Below, piece by piece: positions 1 through 10,011 of a DNA stretch of 64,000 nucleotides; positions within the stretch are counted from its first letter, which is position 1; each line of letters opens with the position of its first letter. The position numbers were made by a program, and so were the translations under genes. The notes under the pieces were generated by a model. That model saw only the letters and a program-made list of their open reading frames with translations. It searched no databases and had not been told where the DNA came from. The stretch spans positions 1,964,500-2,028,499 of the forward strand of contig NZ_KN046818.1 of assembly GCF_000742135.1 (NCBI RefSeq). Direction: 5' to 3'. The DNA comes from Klebsiella pneumoniae. GTDB lineage: Bacteria; Pseudomonadota; Gammaproteobacteria; Enterobacterales; Enterobacteriaceae.

Positions 1-308
1 AGACAGGGTTTGCTTTCCCGTCAGGTCACACCATGTTTGCCGCCAGCTGGGCGTTACTCGCTGCGGGGCTGCTGTGGCCGCGTCGCCGCTGGGGCACAAT
101 CGCGGTGCTGCTGGTGTGGGCGACGGCGGTGATGGGCAGTCGCCTGGCGCTGGGCATGCACTGGCCGCTGGATCTCATCGTCGCCACGCTGATCTCCTGG
201 CTGCTGGTCACGGTGGCCTGCTGGCTGACGCAGCGCCTTTGTGGGCCGCTCTCGCCGCCCGGAGAAGAGGCGCAGGATATTAAAAAACGGATGCCTGAAG
301 CGGAATAA
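1..308 (+). CDS. pgpB: Phosphatidylglycerophosphatase B, C-terminal part (5' end outside window)
   Basis: This is the last ~101 codons of a PAP2-superfamily membrane phosphatase, read in frame 3 from the left edge with no upstream stop. PgpB dephosphorylates phosphatidylglycerol phosphate and undecaprenyl pyrophosphate at the periplasmic face of the inner membrane. The PAP2 signature motif PSGH is visible at the window edge (bases 18-29), followed by the third motif, G-S-R with a later H-W-P-L-D. Two hydrophobic segments flank these motifs. lapA and lapB follow, as in E. coli. The gene is partial only because the window starts inside it. Confidence 0.9.
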   Translation, partial: TGFAFPSGHTMFAASWALLAAGLLWPRRRWGTIAVLLVWATAVMGSRLALGMHWPLDLIVATLISWLLVTVACWLTQRLCGPLSPPGEEAQDIKKRMPEAE

Positions 309-443
309 TGTTGATTTTAGCGGCATCCGACCGCATATCCTGAAGAGTTGCCATGCTTTTTCATTCCACCGCTGCGGCGAAAATGATACTTTATAGGGCT
401 GAAAGCGGGCTTTTTTCGCGCAACCCACATAACGGGAAGTCAT

Positions 444-752
444 GTGAAATATTTACTCATTTTCTTACTGGTGTTAGCAATCTTCGTCATTTCAGTGACG
501 CTGGGGGCGCAGAATGACCAACAGGTCACTTTCAACTATTTACTCGCTCAGGGTGAATTCCGCATATCGACGCTGCTGGCGGTGCTGTTTGCCGCGGGCT
601 TTGCCATTGGCTGGCTGATCTGCGGCCTGTTCTGGCTGCGGGTGCGTGTCTCACTGGCGCGCGCGGAGCGGAAAATTAAGCGTCTTGAGCATCAGATTGC
701 CCCCGTCAGCCCGGCGGCTGTCGACGCAGGCGTGCCTGCGGTGAAGGAATAA
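444..752 (+). CDS. lapA: Lipopolysaccharide assembly protein A
   Basis: This 102-residue inner-membrane protein (formerly YciS) acts with LapB in controlling lipopolysaccharide synthesis through turnover of LpxC by FtsH. It has two membrane segments (about residues 1-20 and 43-65) and a basic cytosolic tail rich in Arg and Lys (R-A-E-R-K-I-K-R). The start is GTG at 444. The ATG two bases upstream is followed at once by a stop, and an AACGGGAAG ribosome site lies just before. Length and sequence are nearly those of the E. coli protein. lapB starts 6 bases after the stop, so the two form an operon. Confidence 0.95.
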   Translation: MKYLLIFLLVLAIFVISVTLGAQNDQQVTFNYLLAQGEFRISTLLAVLFAAGFAIGWLICGLFWLRVRVSLARAERKIKRLEHQIAPVSPAAVDAGVPAVKE

Positions 753-758
753 CCTCTT

Positions 759-1928
759 ATGCTGGAGTTGTTGTTTCTGCTTTTACCCGTTGCCGCCGCT
801 TACGGCTGGTACATGGGGCGCAGAAGTGCACAACAGTCCAAACAGGACGATGCGAGCCGCCTGTCGCGAGATTACGTGGCGGGGGTTAACTTCCTGCTCA
901 GCAACCAGCAGGATAAAGCCGTCGACCTGTTCCTTGATATGCTGAAAGAGGATACCGGTACCGTTGAGGCGCACCTGACGCTCGGTAATTTGTTCCGTTC
1001 GCGCGGCGAAGTCGACCGCGCGATCCGAATTCACCAGAGCCTGATGGAAAGCGCGTCGTTAACCTACGATCAGCGCCTGTTAGCGGTGCAGCAGCTGGGA
1101 CGGGATTATATGGCCGCCGGACTGTATGACCGCGCGGAAGACATGTTCAAACAGCTGGTGGATGAGACCGATTTCCGCCTCGGCGCGCTGCAGCAACTGC
1201 TGCAGATTTACCAGGCGACCAGCGACTGGCAGTCGGCTATTGAAGTGGCTGAACGGCTGGTGAAGCTAGGGAAAGAGAAACATCGTGGCGAAATCGCCAA
1301 CTTCTGGTGCGAACTGGCCCTGCAGCAGATGGCAGCCAACGATCTGGATAAAGCGATGGCGTTGTTGAGAAAAGGCGCCGCTGCGGACCGCACCAGCGCC
1401 CGGGTATCGATCATGATGGGCCGGGTGTGGATGGAAAAGGGCGACTACGCCAAAGCGGTGGAGAGCCTCGAGCGGGTTATCGATCAGGATAAAGAGCTGG
1501 TGGGTGAAACGCTGGAGATGCTGCAGACCTGCTACCAGCAGCTCGGCAAAACCGATGAATGGGAAGTTTTTCTGCGCCGCTGCGTGGAGGAGAACGCCGG
1601 GGCGACCGCCGAACTGATGCTGGCGCAGATCCTCGAGCAACGGGAAGGCGTCGAAGCGGCGCAAAACTACGTCACCCGGCAGCTGGAACGCCACCCGACC
1701 ATGCGCGTCTTCCATAAGCTGATGGACTACCATCTCAACGAAGCGGAAGAAGGGCGGGCGAAAGAAACCCTTGGAGTGCTGCGAAACATGGTTGGTGAGC
1801 AGGTGCGCAGCAAACCACGCTATCGCTGCCAGAAATGCGGGTTTACCGCTCATACACTTTACTGGCATTGTCCGTCCTGCCGCTCGTGGGCGACCATTAA
1901 ACCTATTCGCGGTCTCGACGGCCAGTAA
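759..1928 (+). CDS. lapB: Lipopolysaccharide assembly protein B, TPR and rubredoxin-like
   Basis: LapB (YciM), 389 residues, is an essential regulator in enterobacteria. It is anchored in the inner membrane, faces the cytoplasm and serves as adaptor for FtsH degradation of LpxC. One N-terminal membrane helix (about residues 3-18) is followed by tetratricopeptide repeats through about residue 330. A C-terminal rubredoxin-type metal site has the pairs C-Q-K-C and C-P-S-C. Length matches the family. It lies directly downstream of lapA. No alteration is seen. Confidence 0.95.
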   Translation: MLELLFLLLPVAAAYGWYMGRRSAQQSKQDDASRLSRDYVAGVNFLLSNQQDKAVDLFLDMLKEDTGTVEAHLTLGNLFRSRGEVDRAIRIHQSLMESASLTYDQRLLAVQQLGRDYMAAGLYDRAEDMFKQLVDETDFRLGALQQLLQIYQATSDWQSAIEVAERLVKLGKEKHRGEIANFWCELALQQMAANDLDKAMALLRKGAAADRTSARVSIMMGRVWMEKGDYAKAVESLERVIDQDKELVGETLEMLQTCYQQLGKTDEWEVFLRRCVEENAGATAELMLAQILEQREGVEAAQNYVTRQLERHPTMRVFHKLMDYHLNEAEEGRAKETLGVLRNMVGEQVRSKPRYRCQKCGFTAHTLYWHCPSCRSWATIKPIRGLDGQ

Positions 1929-2119
1929 AGCCAAAAAAAAGCCCTCCGTTAGTTACAACATACTTATCGCTTCACTCCTCTCCAGGCGCGGCCCCGGCAG
2001 CGCCATCGTCCGGTCAGGGCAGGTACGGCAGTCTGTTATTTTGTTCGCTTCACAGGTAGAATGCTGCCCGTTTACCTTTTTTGCGCCACCCCGGCGCCCA
2101 TCAACACTAAGGTCTGGTC

Positions 2120-2857
2120 ATGACGTCTACAGCTATCCCATCTTCCCGCGCTGTCACATCCTCTCCCGTTGTGGTTGCGCTCGACTATGATAATCGCGAT
2201 AAAGCGCTGGCATTTGTCGACCGCATCGACCCGCGCGACTGCCGCCTGAAGGTGGGCAAAGAGATGTTCACCCTGCTGGGCCCGCAGTTTGTCCGCGATC
2301 TGCATCAGCGTGGGTTTGAGGTGTTCCTGGACCTTAAGTTTCACGATATTCCCAACACCACCGCCCGCGCGGTGGCCGCAGCGGCTGAGCTGGGCGTATG
2401 GATGGTGAATGTCCATGCTTCCGGCGGCGCGCGAATGATGACCGCCGCGCGCGAAGCGCTGCTGCCGTTTGGCAAAGATGCGCCGCTGCTGATCGCTGTC
2501 ACGGTGCTCACCAGCATGGAGTCCAGCGATCTACAGGATCTGGGCATTACCTTATCTCCGGCTGACTACGCGGCGAAGCTGGCGGCGCTGACCCAACGCT
2601 GCGGCCTTGATGGGGTGGTGTGTTCAGCCCAGGAGGCTGTGCGCTTTAAGCATGAGCTGGGGCAGGCGTTTAAGCTGGTGACCCCGGGGATTCGTCCGCA
2701 GGGCAGCGACGCTGGCGATCAGCGGCGAATTATGACTCCTGAGCAGGCTCAGGAAGCTGGGGTAGACTATATGGTGATTGGTCGCCCGGTTACTCAGTCG
2801 GCGGATCCAGCCGCGACGCTGCGGGCGATCAACGATTCTCTGCGCAAGGGGGCATAA
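2120..2857 (+). CDS. pyrF: Orotidine 5'-phosphate decarboxylase
   Basis: This 245-residue TIM-barrel enzyme converts OMP to UMP, the last step of de novo pyrimidine synthesis. The catalytic D-x-K-x-x-D motif is present as D-L-K-F-H-D, followed by I-P-N-T. The phosphate-binding loop is near the C-terminus (V-T-P-G-I-R-P, then V-I-G-R-P-V-T). The start codon follows AAGGTCTGGTC. The stop overlaps the yciH start by one base (TAATG), so the two are translationally coupled, as in E. coli. Confidence 0.97.
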   Translation: MTSTAIPSSRAVTSSPVVVALDYDNRDKALAFVDRIDPRDCRLKVGKEMFTLLGPQFVRDLHQRGFEVFLDLKFHDIPNTTARAVAAAAELGVWMVNVHASGGARMMTAAREALLPFGKDAPLLIAVTVLTSMESSDLQDLGITLSPADYAAKLAALTQRCGLDGVVCSAQEAVRFKHELGQAFKLVTPGIRPQGSDAGDQRRIMTPEQAQEAGVDYMVIGRPVTQSADPAATLRAINDSLRKGA

Positions 2858-3183
2858 TGAGCGATTCCAACAGCCGTCTGGTCTACTCCACCGAAACCGG
2901 GCGTATCGACGAGGCGAAACCGGCGCCGGTGCGCCCGAAAGGCGACGGCATTGTGCGGATCCAGCGCCAGACCAGCGGCCGCAAGGGCAAAGGCGTCTGT
3001 CTGATTAGCGGGATTGATGCCGACGATGCTGCGCTAACCGCTCTGGCGGCAGAGTTGAAAAAGAAGTGCGGCTGCGGCGGCGCGGTGAAAGATGGCGTGA
3101 TCGAGATCCAGGGCGATAAGCGGGATCTACTCAAGTCGCTGCTTGAGGCGAAAGGGATGAAGGTCAAGTTAGCCGGTGGCTGA
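2857..3183 (+). CDS. yciH: SUI1/eIF1-family translation factor-like protein
   Basis: This 108-residue protein of the SUI1 (eIF1-like) family has the C-terminal SUI1 fold with the K-K-K-C-G-C-G-G-A-V-K-D-G core and the E-I-Q-G-D stretch typical of the family. E. coli YciH is proposed to act on initiation fidelity or as a stress-linked translation inhibitor; its exact role is not settled. It is coupled to pyrF through a one-base overlap. A strong hairpin about 40 bases after the stop probably ends the transcript. Confidence 0.93.
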   Translation: MSDSNSRLVYSTETGRIDEAKPAPVRPKGDGIVRIQRQTSGRKGKGVCLISGIDADDAALTALAAELKKKCGCGGAVKDGVIEIQGDKRDLLKSLLEAKGMKVKLAGG

Positions 3184-3223
3184 TCGCTATTTTCCCTCTG
3201 CTCCAATGGTCTGGTTGAAATAA

Positions 3224-3251
3224 CAAGGCCGCGGTAAATGCCGCGGCCTTG
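3224..3251 (+). terminator. Hairpin after yciH
   Basis: There is a perfect 11-bp stem (CAAGGCCGCGG pairing with CCGCGGCCTTG) with a 6-base TAAATG loop. It lies between the convergent genes yciH and osmB and could serve both. No long T run follows on either strand, so the terminator call rests on stem strength and position. Confidence 0.65.
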
Positions 3252-3314
3252 AATGATTTAACGTGCGTAAGTCAATTCGTGTGAATTATTCTTTTATTTC
3301 GTCAGATAATTAAA

Positions 3315-3533
3315 TTATTTGCCGACCTGGTGACCAATAATACCACCGACTGCTGCGCCACCCAGGGTACCGAGCGCGCTACCGTCAGTTAACACCGCAC
3401 CACCGATAGCGCCGGCGCCAGCGCCGATAGCCGTGTTACGATCGCGTTTAGACATGTTAGAGCAAGCGCTCAGAGACATTGCTACAGTGACAGCCAGAAC
3501 GACAGCAGCCATTTTTTTGCTCGTTGAAGTCAT
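3315..3533 (-). CDS. osmB: Osmotically inducible lipoprotein OsmB
   Basis: This 72-residue outer-membrane lipoprotein is induced in E. coli by osmotic stress and stationary phase through RpoS and Rcs. A lipoprotein signal runs to the lipobox L-S-A-C, and a glycine-zipper region with repeated G-A-G-A-G and G-G-A-A-V-G-G follows. The start is chosen to match the E. coli length; an adjacent in-frame ATG at 3536 sits 7 bases after AGGAG and is equally possible. An upstream extension of nine residues is unlikely because it would precede the ribosome site. Confidence 0.9.
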   Translation of the reverse strand: MTSTSKKMAAVVLAVTVAMSLSACSNMSKRDRNTAIGAGAGAIGGAVLTDGSALGTLGGAAVGGIIGHQVGK

Positions 3534-3806
3534 CATTTTTTTTCTCCTGAATAATCTATTCATGGATTACAGCGCTCCTTTAAGCATAGCCTGATAAAGC
3601 AGCTTTAGGGCAATTCCATGAAGTTAAGGTGCGCAGGTGTCACGAAAATCACGCAGGTGATAGTCACTTCCTGTTATATCGCTAATAATAATTTCTTTTT
3701 TTAAAATTTATCGTCAGGTAAAAAGTCTTAATTAGCGGCTCGGAATACTCTCAGAGCGATAAAGCGCCCCTTCCAGCGCTTTGGCAGGAGATGGGGCGGC
3801 GGAGGA

Positions 3807-4556
3807 TCAGATGTAGGGCACGATATCGACGGTCAGGCCGCTGCGGAGCAATTGTCCGCGACAGGCGTCCGGTAAGCGATCGTCGGTAATAACGCGATTA
3901 AAGCGGCCGGCGGGACCGAGCGGATAGGGATGTACCGCGCTGAATTTTGAACTGTCGCTAAGAATAATTGCCTCACAATGCTTCTCCAGCACGGCGTTCA
4001 CCACGTCCGCACGCATCATATCGCGGCCGGTAAAGCCGGTTTCCGCCTGCCAACCGTCGATCCCGATGAAGGCTTTGCTGAAATGCACCTGCTGGATGAA
4101 CTGACGGGTTAGCGGACCGACCATACTCTCACTGCGTTTCTGATAAATTCCGCCCAGCAGGATCACCTCTCCTGGGGTCTCTTTCAGCAGATGGGCGATA
4201 TAGCTGCTGACGGTAATGATGGTGATATCGCCGCGCTCGGCCAGCGTACGCGCCAGCAGGGCATTGCTGCTGCCGTTTTCGATAAATACCGTTTCACCGG
4301 TATTCACTAGCGCCGCAGCCCGGCTGGCCAGCTCACGCTTAATGGCGAAATGGGTCATCATGCGGGTTTCGACATCTTCGCTGTCCAGCGGTACGGCATA
4401 GCCATGAGTACGGCGCAAATAGCTCTGCTTTTCCAGCAAATTCAAATCCTGACGAATAGTAACCTCAGAGACACCGGTCATCTTCGCCAGATCGGCGACG
4501 CTCATGCGGCCTTTATCGATGACCACTTGCAAAATACTTTGTTGTCGGGCGTTCAT
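3807..4556 (-). CDS. yciT: DeoR-family transcriptional regulator
   Basis: This is a 249-residue DeoR/GlpR-family repressor. The N-terminal winged helix (residues 1-57) contains the family pattern [14 protein letters not shown]. The C-terminal sugar-phosphate sensor domain has E-N-G-S-S near residue 92 and the D-x-S-K-F motif near residue 200. E. coli YciT has been linked to osmotic-stress gene control; the ligand is unknown. It lies between osmB and yciZ on the same strand as both. Confidence 0.9.
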   Translation of the reverse strand: MNARQQSILQVVIDKGRMSVADLAKMTGVSEVTIRQDLNLLEKQSYLRRTHGYAVPLDSEDVETRMMTHFAIKRELASRAAALVNTGETVFIENGSSNALLARTLAERGDITIITVSSYIAHLLKETPGEVILLGGIYQKRSESMVGPLTRQFIQQVHFSKAFIGIDGWQAETGFTGRDMMRADVVNAVLEKHCEAIILSDSSKFSAVHPYPLGPAGRFNRVITDDRLPDACRGQLLRSGLTVDIVPYI

Positions 4557-4627
4557 AGCAACATCACTGTTAGGGGGCTATATGGCGAGCAACCGGTCCA
4601 TATGGCCGGCTGCGGCATGGCTGATAT

Positions 4628-4807
4628 TCAGATTTCCCAGGGCGCCTTGGGTTGGTTTTGTTGTTCAGCATCGTCCGCCGCCAGCGCCAGCAGCTCCGCT
4701 TTGAGGATCTCCAGATTATGGATCGCAGAATGGTAATCACCGGCAACCAGAATATCCAGCACGGTATCGATACGTTGAGCGAGCAGGTGGGCATTCACAT
4801 CTGACAT
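4628..4807 (-). CDS. yciZ: Small UPF0509-family protein YciZ
   Basis: This 59-residue soluble protein is highly similar to E. coli YciZ (core [13 protein letters not shown]); its function is unknown. The start at 4807 is preceded by CCAGGATAATGCC, a normal ribosome site. The longer open frame upstream would add a hydrophobic stretch with no ribosome site and is rejected. The protein is acidic and mainly helical by composition. Confidence 0.88.
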   Translation of the reverse strand: MSDVNAHLLAQRIDTVLDILVAGDYHSAIHNLEILKAELLALAADDAEQQNQPKAPWEI

Positions 4808-4931
4808 GGCATTATCCTGGTAACAAAAACGAATGAAATCAATGATGCTAAAAATGAATGAAAAAGAGAAGCGAAAAAAACGCACAACCTTAATCGGTGC
4901 GACGGAAATGGCTGGATAGAGAGGAAAGAAG

Positions 4932-4955
4932 CAGCGGTTCCCGCAGGAACCGCTG
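4932..4955 (-). terminator. Rho-independent terminator of rnb
   Basis: A perfect 10-bp stem (CAGCGGTTCC with its complement) closes a 4-base loop. On the minus strand it is followed by CTTCTTTCC. It lies 11 bases after the rnb stop codon. Confidence 0.8.
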
Positions 4956-4965
4956 TGAAGGGGCG

Positions 4966-6900
4966 TCAGACCGCCGGACGCGCAATAATGCTGCGGGTTT
5001 CCATGCGAACTTCAGCGATAGTGACATCGATAACGTCAGTCACTTTATAGACTACTTCACCTTTGATCTGCACGGTACCGTTCTCCTGGCTGCACACCAG
5101 TTCGTCGCGCACGGCGTGGAGGAACGGGGCCGGAATAAAGGCGACCGCGCCATTGTCCACCAGACGCACGCGCATCCCGCCGCGGCTGACGTCGATGATC
5201 TCCGCCGCGAAGCGGGTATCGGTCCCGGCTTTATCGTTGAGGAAACGGGCGTACAGCCAGTCGGCGACGTCGCGCTCGGCCATCCGGTTGAGACGACGGC
5301 GCTCCGCCATCTGCACGGTGGCTTCATCCTGGGGACGCGCAATGGTCTCGCCTTTAATGATGGCTTTCAGCAGACGGTGGTTGATCATGTCGCCATACTT
5401 ACGGATCGGCGAGGTCCAGGTGGCATAGGCTTCAAGCCCAAGACCAAAGTGCGGGCCCGGCTCGGTGCTGATTTCCGCAAACGACTGGAAGCGGCGAATG
5501 CGGCTGTCGAGGAAACCGGTCGGCTGAGCGTCCAGTTCCCGGCGCAGCTTGCAGAACCCTTCCAGGGTGAGCACTTCCGTCGGGTCGACGTGCACATCAT
5601 GGGTTTTCAGCAGGGCGGCCAACTGCTCGGTGTTCGCCGGGTCGAAACCGGTATGAACGTTATAAACGCCGAAGCCGAGCTTGTCGCGCAGAACGCGGGC
5701 GGCACAGATGTTGGCGGCGATCATCGACTCTTCGACAATGCGGTTGGCAATGCGACGCGGTTCCGCGACGATATCCAGCACTTCGCCTTTTTCGCCGAGA
5801 AAAAAACGGTAGTCCGGACGGTCTTTGAACACCAGCGCATGGGTCTGACGCCATTCGCTACGACGCTGGCACACGTCCTTCAGCAGCGTAATTTGCTGCG
5901 CGATCGCCTCGCTGTCCGGCTGCCAGCTGCCGCGGCCTTCCAGCCAGTCAGAGACGTCGTCATAGGCCAGCTTGGCTTTCGATTCGATGGTGGCGGCAAA
6001 GAACTCGATATTGTCTTCGATGGTGCCATCGGCCGCCAGGGTCATCCGGCAGGCCAGCACCGGGCGCACTTCGTTAGCGCGCAGGGAGCAGAGATCGTCT
6101 GACAGCTCGCGCGGCAGCATTGGAATGTTGAAGCCCGGCAGATAGTTGGTAAAGGCGCGCACTTTTGCGGCGTTATCCAGCTTGCTGCCTTCGGCAATCC
6201 AGGCGGTCGGGTCGGCAATGGCGACCGTCAGCAGCAGTTTGCCATCAGCAGTGGACTCGGCATACAACGCATCGTCCATATCTTCGGTGCTGGCGCTGTC
6301 AATGGTGACGAAGTCGAGGGTGGTTAGGTCGCGGCGCGTCAGCCCCTCGTCGAGCATCTCGGTGGCGACGCCGTCCGGTGCCTCTTTCTCAAGATTATGG
6401 CGCGCCAGGGTTACCCACCATGGGACGAAGTGGTCGTCGCTAAAAGTGATGAACTGGGTCAACTCCGCGTAAAACCCGCGGTCGCCTTTTAATGGATGAC
6501 GGCGCATCTCGGCGACGGCCCAGTCACCCTGTTTAAAATCGTGCTCAACGCCGCGGGCGGCGCGGCAGGGAATGGCGTCTTTCAGCAGCGGATGGTCAGG
6601 AACGATAGCGAGGCGATCGTCTTTCTTCTGGACTTTACCGACAAAACGAGTCAGGAAAGGCTCAACCAGCGATTCCGGCTCGGCGCTTTCGCGTTCTTTT
6701 TCAGAATGGATCACCGCGACGATACGGTCGCCATGCATCACTTTTTTCATCTGCGGCGGCGGAATGAAGTAGCTCTTCTGAGCGTCCACTTCGAGGAAGC
6801 CAAAGCCCTTTTCCGTGCCCTTAACGACCCCTTCCGCGCGCGGCGTCTGGGAATGCAGTTGCTGTTTAAGCTGCGCTAGCAGCGGGTTATCCTGAAACAT
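4966..6900 (-). CDS. rnb: Exoribonuclease II
   Basis: RNase II (644 residues, the E. coli length) degrades single-stranded RNA processively from the 3' end and takes part in mRNA decay. N-terminal cold-shock-type RNA-binding domains are followed by the RNB catalytic domain with its metal-binding aspartates in [13 protein letters not shown] (around residue 200). A C-terminal S1 domain is included ([11 protein letters not shown]). It is a monocistronic minus-strand gene with a good terminator. yciW lies upstream on the same strand after an 81-base gap. Confidence 0.97.
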   Translation of the reverse strand: MFQDNPLLAQLKQQLHSQTPRAEGVVKGTEKGFGFLEVDAQKSYFIPPPQMKKVMHGDRIVAVIHSEKERESAEPESLVEPFLTRFVGKVQKKDDRLAIVPDHPLLKDAIPCRAARGVEHDFKQGDWAVAEMRRHPLKGDRGFYAELTQFITFSDDHFVPWWVTLARHNLEKEAPDGVATEMLDEGLTRRDLTTLDFVTIDSASTEDMDDALYAESTADGKLLLTVAIADPTAWIAEGSKLDNAAKVRAFTNYLPGFNIPMLPRELSDDLCSLRANEVRPVLACRMTLAADGTIEDNIEFFAATIESKAKLAYDDVSDWLEGRGSWQPDSEAIAQQITLLKDVCQRRSEWRQTHALVFKDRPDYRFFLGEKGEVLDIVAEPRRIANRIVEESMIAANICAARVLRDKLGFGVYNVHTGFDPANTEQLAALLKTHDVHVDPTEVLTLEGFCKLRRELDAQPTGFLDSRIRRFQSFAEISTEPGPHFGLGLEAYATWTSPIRKYGDMINHRLLKAIIKGETIARPQDEATVQMAERRRLNRMAERDVADWLYARFLNDKAGTDTRFAAEIIDVSRGGMRVRLVDNGAVAFIPAPFLHAVRDELVCSQENGTVQIKGEVVYKVTDVIDVTIAEVRMETRSIIARPAV

Positions 6901-6981
6901 AATTAGGTATTTTCGTGGCTAAAAGAGCGGCTGACATTTTTACGCGAATATGCCTGCCGCAGCAAGCGCTGTTTCAGCAAT

Positions 6982-8139
6982 TTACGTCTGCTGACGCACA
7001 TTGCCGAGGGCGATTTTCAGACGATTCATCCATCCGCACAGCCCGCTCCAGATCAACAGATAGATTGCTTGTTGCTCAGAGAGTCGATATTCCGCGAGGG
7101 GCGTTAACTGGGCGGCGCTAAACCGGTCAGGCGAGCGGGTTAACAGCTGCACCGCGGTCACGAGAGACCGGGCCTGAGGATGCTGCTGGAGCCAGTGATG
7201 GAGGGCCTGGTCGCCCTCCCGCAGATGGCTGGCGAACTCCTCTTCACCCTGCCAGTGGGGGAGCCAGGCGTCAAAGCAGGTGGGGCTGCCATTGGTGCGC
7301 GCCGTGAGTAAGGCGACCTGCGGGCCAAAGGTATCATCCGTGCTGAGCTGGCGGATCAAGGTCTCCAGAGGCGCGAATAACTGTGGGTCGCAGGCCAGCA
7401 GCGGCGCCAGCTCGCCCAGACCGGGCAGCGACTGCCAGCCGGCGATGCGCCGCTGACGCTCATCATCGGCATACTGCAGGTCGGGATCCGCAATGTCTGC
7501 CTGCCATGCTCCCGGCGGCGGGGCGAACAGCTCCGCGGGTGCCTCCTCTTGCTGGGGCATACCGGGGATCCAGCGCACCGGATAGCCCTGGGCCGCCTGC
7601 AGGACGGCAATCGCCCGCGCCTGGAAGCCGACGAATCCGATAATCTGGTTGAACAGAATAATGTCCCGACTGGTTAAGCCCACTTCGTCCAGCTGGCTAC
7701 GGGAGAGAGCGTTAATAACCGAGGGCGAACCGGCAAGCTGACGAGCATATTGCGTGATTTGCGCCAGACGACGGTTGCTCTCGCGCGAGGAGTCGGGGCC
7801 TGGCAGGGGAGCAAGGCGGGCGGCGTAGTGGTTACACAGCCGCTGGACGCCGTAGACCTGGGCGACGGTGAGCGCGGTGCTGAGTCGATCGTAAGCGGTA
7901 AAGGTCTGCAGGCGACTCACCGCCACCTGGTCGGGAAACAGCAGTTCGGCCAGCTGGCGTGCGGGGTGTAGCCAGTCAGCGTGGGCACGTAGCCAGGCGG
8001 CCGGCAGCGTCAGGTCCAGCAAAAAGCGGTCTTCAACATGGGCGGCTTCAGGGACGAGCGGCAGGACATCCACCGGGCAGATTGTTGACTGGGTTTCGTG
8101 ATACCAGTGATTTTTGCCATTCACGCGGCGTGGCTCCAT
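6982..8139 (-). CDS. yciW: CMD-family (AhpD-like) oxidoreductase YciW
   Basis: This 385-residue homologue of E. coli YciW belongs to the carboxymuconolactone decarboxylase/AhpD-like peroxidase-related proteins. In E. coli it is CysB-controlled and linked to cysteine or sulfur metabolism; its biochemical reaction is not established. A motif D-I-I-L-F-N-Q-I-I-G-F-V-G-F-Q-A-R sits in the CMD-like core. The start has AAGGAAAGCCC before it. No Cys-x-x-Cys pair of classic AhpD is seen, so redox activity should not be assumed. Confidence 0.82.
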   Translation of the reverse strand: MEPRRVNGKNHWYHETQSTICPVDVLPLVPEAAHVEDRFLLDLTLPAAWLRAHADWLHPARQLAELLFPDQVAVSRLQTFTAYDRLSTALTVAQVYGVQRLCNHYAARLAPLPGPDSSRESNRRLAQITQYARQLAGSPSVINALSRSQLDEVGLTSRDIILFNQIIGFVGFQARAIAVLQAAQGYPVRWIPGMPQQEEAPAELFAPPPGAWQADIADPDLQYADDERQRRIAGWQSLPGLGELAPLLACDPQLFAPLETLIRQLSTDDTFGPQVALLTARTNGSPTCFDAWLPHWQGEEEFASHLREGDQALHHWLQQHPQARSLVTAVQLLTRSPDRFSAAQLTPLAEYRLSEQQAIYLLIWSGLCGWMNRLKIALGNVRQQT

Positions 8140-8297
8140 GGGCTTTCCTTGTTCGGTATGTGGCGAACCGCCGTTCCGCGGATCGTTTATGCAGAACTAT
8201 CCTGGCGTAACCCGGAAGCAGGAGAAAATATTGATACGTGCTAACAAATAGCCGATTGGAATAACAGGTGGGGTGTAAGGCGTGGGGGAGGGAAGAA

Positions 8298-8321
8298 CCC
8301 TCCTCACCGGGGCGAGGAGGG
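8298..8321 (-). terminator. Terminator of fabI
   Basis: An 8-bp stem (CCCTCCTC with GAGGAGGG) lies just past the fabI stop. On the minus strand it is followed by TTCTTCCC. Position and pyrimidine-rich tail support a terminator. Confidence 0.7.
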
Positions 8322-8329
8322 GAAGGAAC

Positions 8330-9118
8330 TTATTTCAGTTCCAGCTCGTTCATGGCGGCGATATTGAACCCGCCGTCAACGTGAACGACTTCACCGGAGA
8401 TCCCCGCAGACAGGTTGGAGCACAGGAAGGCTGCGCTGTTACCCACATCTTCAATGGTGACGGTGCGACGGATCGGGGTGACCGCTTCGCAGTGCGCCAG
8501 CATTTTACGGAAATCTTTAATACCGGACGCGGCCAGCGTACGGATAGGACCGGCAGAGATGGCATTGACGCGAACGCCTTCCGGACCCATGGCGTTAGCC
8601 ATATAGCGGACGTTTGCTTCCAGAGAGGCTTTGGCCAGACCCATCACGTTATAGTTCGGGATCGCGCGCTCTGCGCCCAGGTAGGAGAGCGTCAGCAGAG
8701 CCGAACCCGGGTTCAGCATGCCGCGGCAGGCTTTGGCCATTGCCACGAAGCTGTAAGCGCTGATGTCGTGCGCGATTTTAAAGCCGTCGCGAGTGACAAC
8801 GTCAACGTAGTCGCCGTCTAACTGGTCAGCCGGGGCAAAACCGATTGAGTGGACGAAACCATCGAATTTTGGCCAGACTTTTTCCAGCTCGGTGAACAGC
8901 GCGGTGATGCTCTCATCTTCAGCAACGTCGCACGGCAGCACAATGTCAGAACCCAGCGCGGCAGCAAACTCTTCTACGCGACCTTTCAGTTTCTCATTCT
9001 GATAGGTGAATGCCAGTTCCGCGCCTTCGCGGTGCATTGCCTGCGCGATGCCGTAGGCGATGGACAGTTTGCTGGCGACGCCAGTGATCAAAATGCGCTT
9101 ACCGGAAAGAAAACCCAT
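8330..9118 (-). CDS. fabI: Enoyl-[acyl-carrier-protein] reductase (NADH)
   Basis: FabI (262 residues) carries out the final reduction of each fatty-acid elongation cycle and is the target of triclosan and isoniazid-class inhibitors. It is a short-chain dehydrogenase variant: the cofactor loop [11 protein letters not shown] is near residue 13. The active-site Tyr-x6-Lys pair is in [16 protein letters not shown] is the triclosan-contact region, with wild-type Gly 93. The start is preceded by AAGGATTAAAGCT. Nothing abnormal is seen. Confidence 0.97.
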   Translation of the reverse strand: MGFLSGKRILITGVASKLSIAYGIAQAMHREGAELAFTYQNEKLKGRVEEFAAALGSDIVLPCDVAEDESITALFTELEKVWPKFDGFVHSIGFAPADQLDGDYVDVVTRDGFKIAHDISAYSFVAMAKACRGMLNPGSALLTLSYLGAERAIPNYNVMGLAKASLEANVRYMANAMGPEGVRVNAISAGPIRTLAASGIKDFRKMLAHCEAVTPIRRTVTIEDVGNSAAFLCSNLSAGISGEVVHVDGGFNIAAMNELELK

Positions 9119-9316
9119 AGCTTTAATCCTTATCGTTATTGCTTATTTTTACTTTAACAATCATAACGTTAACATTGTTATTTCAAAATAACTCAAATTT
9201 AGCCGGGAATTATATCCCACTGACGACCCCTTGTGTCACGATATTTTTCAGCCGGTCCGCGCCGCGCGGGGCAAAAGTACATCGCGATAGCTGCAGTATA
9301 TCATCTCTCCTGACGA

Positions 9317-9867
9317 TTATTTGAGCGCGATCTCCGCCAGCAGCAGGCGTCCATTGCTGCCCACGGGACGCAGATTCCGCGGGGATCCACCGCGCCAGCA
9401 GAGGCCGCTGCCGGCCGCGCAGCGTCGCCCGGCCAGATCCCACTCGCCTTGTAGAACATAAGCGACCCCCTCGCTGGCAGGGCATTGCAGGTCGCTAACG
9501 ACCTGAACTGTCGCCGACGCGCGCCCGCGCTGAGTCATGATATTGAAGTCCAGCCCTGGCGCAACGATCCCGACGCTGGACAGCGCCCATTCGCCGGGGA
9601 AAGCCCACGGCTGCCAGACGCCAGCGGTTGGTCGATATTCTCGCCACACAGCCGTAGCGGCTGCCCCGCCAGCAGAGTAATGACTCGGTCGACGCCAGGA
9701 AAGGGGGAGAAAGGGCCATCCGCCTGCAGGGTGGCAATACTCGCTCGCCAGAGAAAAGGGGCATCTGGAGCGGGTACGCAGATGATTTCGCGCGTCTCTC
9801 CGCCGCCGTTTTTCCACGGCGTGACGGGGAGCGTCGAAAGTTGAAAAGGGACCATCATGGGCAGCAT
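9317..9867 (-). pseudogene. ves: HutD/Ves-family cupin, frameshifted
   Basis: This is a homologue of E. coli Ves (HutD family), a small bicupin of unclear function induced in the cold in E. coli. The first ~80 residues (P-W-K-N-G-G-G-E-T-R-E, then W-R-A-S-I-A) read in one frame from 9867. The rest (W-Q-P-W-A-F, D-F-N-I-M-T, L-L-L-A-E-I) reads in the -1 frame to a stop at 9317. The join is at about 9620, where a single base (one C on the plus strand in CCAGAC-GCCAG) appears to be missing. Restoring it would give a normal HutD protein of ~183 residues. Either a true inactivating mutation or a sequencing error could explain this. Confidence 0.8.
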
Positions 9868-9997
9868 ACCTTAGTTAATCGCTTCCGGCGTCAACAATAA
9901 GTACCGCCTTGAGCTAGTTTAGTAACTTTCTGCAATACAAATATTTTACATATTCGTCACAAAATGAGAGTGCATGCAAGGCGGTGAGTTGTCAATG

Positions 9998-10011
9998 CTT
10001 GTATATACAAG
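9998..10011. promoter_or_regulatory. Palindromic operator, HutC/GntR-like
   Basis: CTTGTATATACAAG is a perfect 14-bp palindrome centred about 50 bases before the permease start. Its TTGTAnnTACAA pattern resembles operators of the HutC branch of GntR repressors, including the histidine-utilisation operator described in Klebsiella; that resemblance is from memory. No GntR gene is in the window. Confidence 0.55.

Noticed and set aside
4897..6102. 401-codon plus-strand frame opposite rnb
   Set aside because: It is a shadow of the highly conserved RNase II gene on the other strand.
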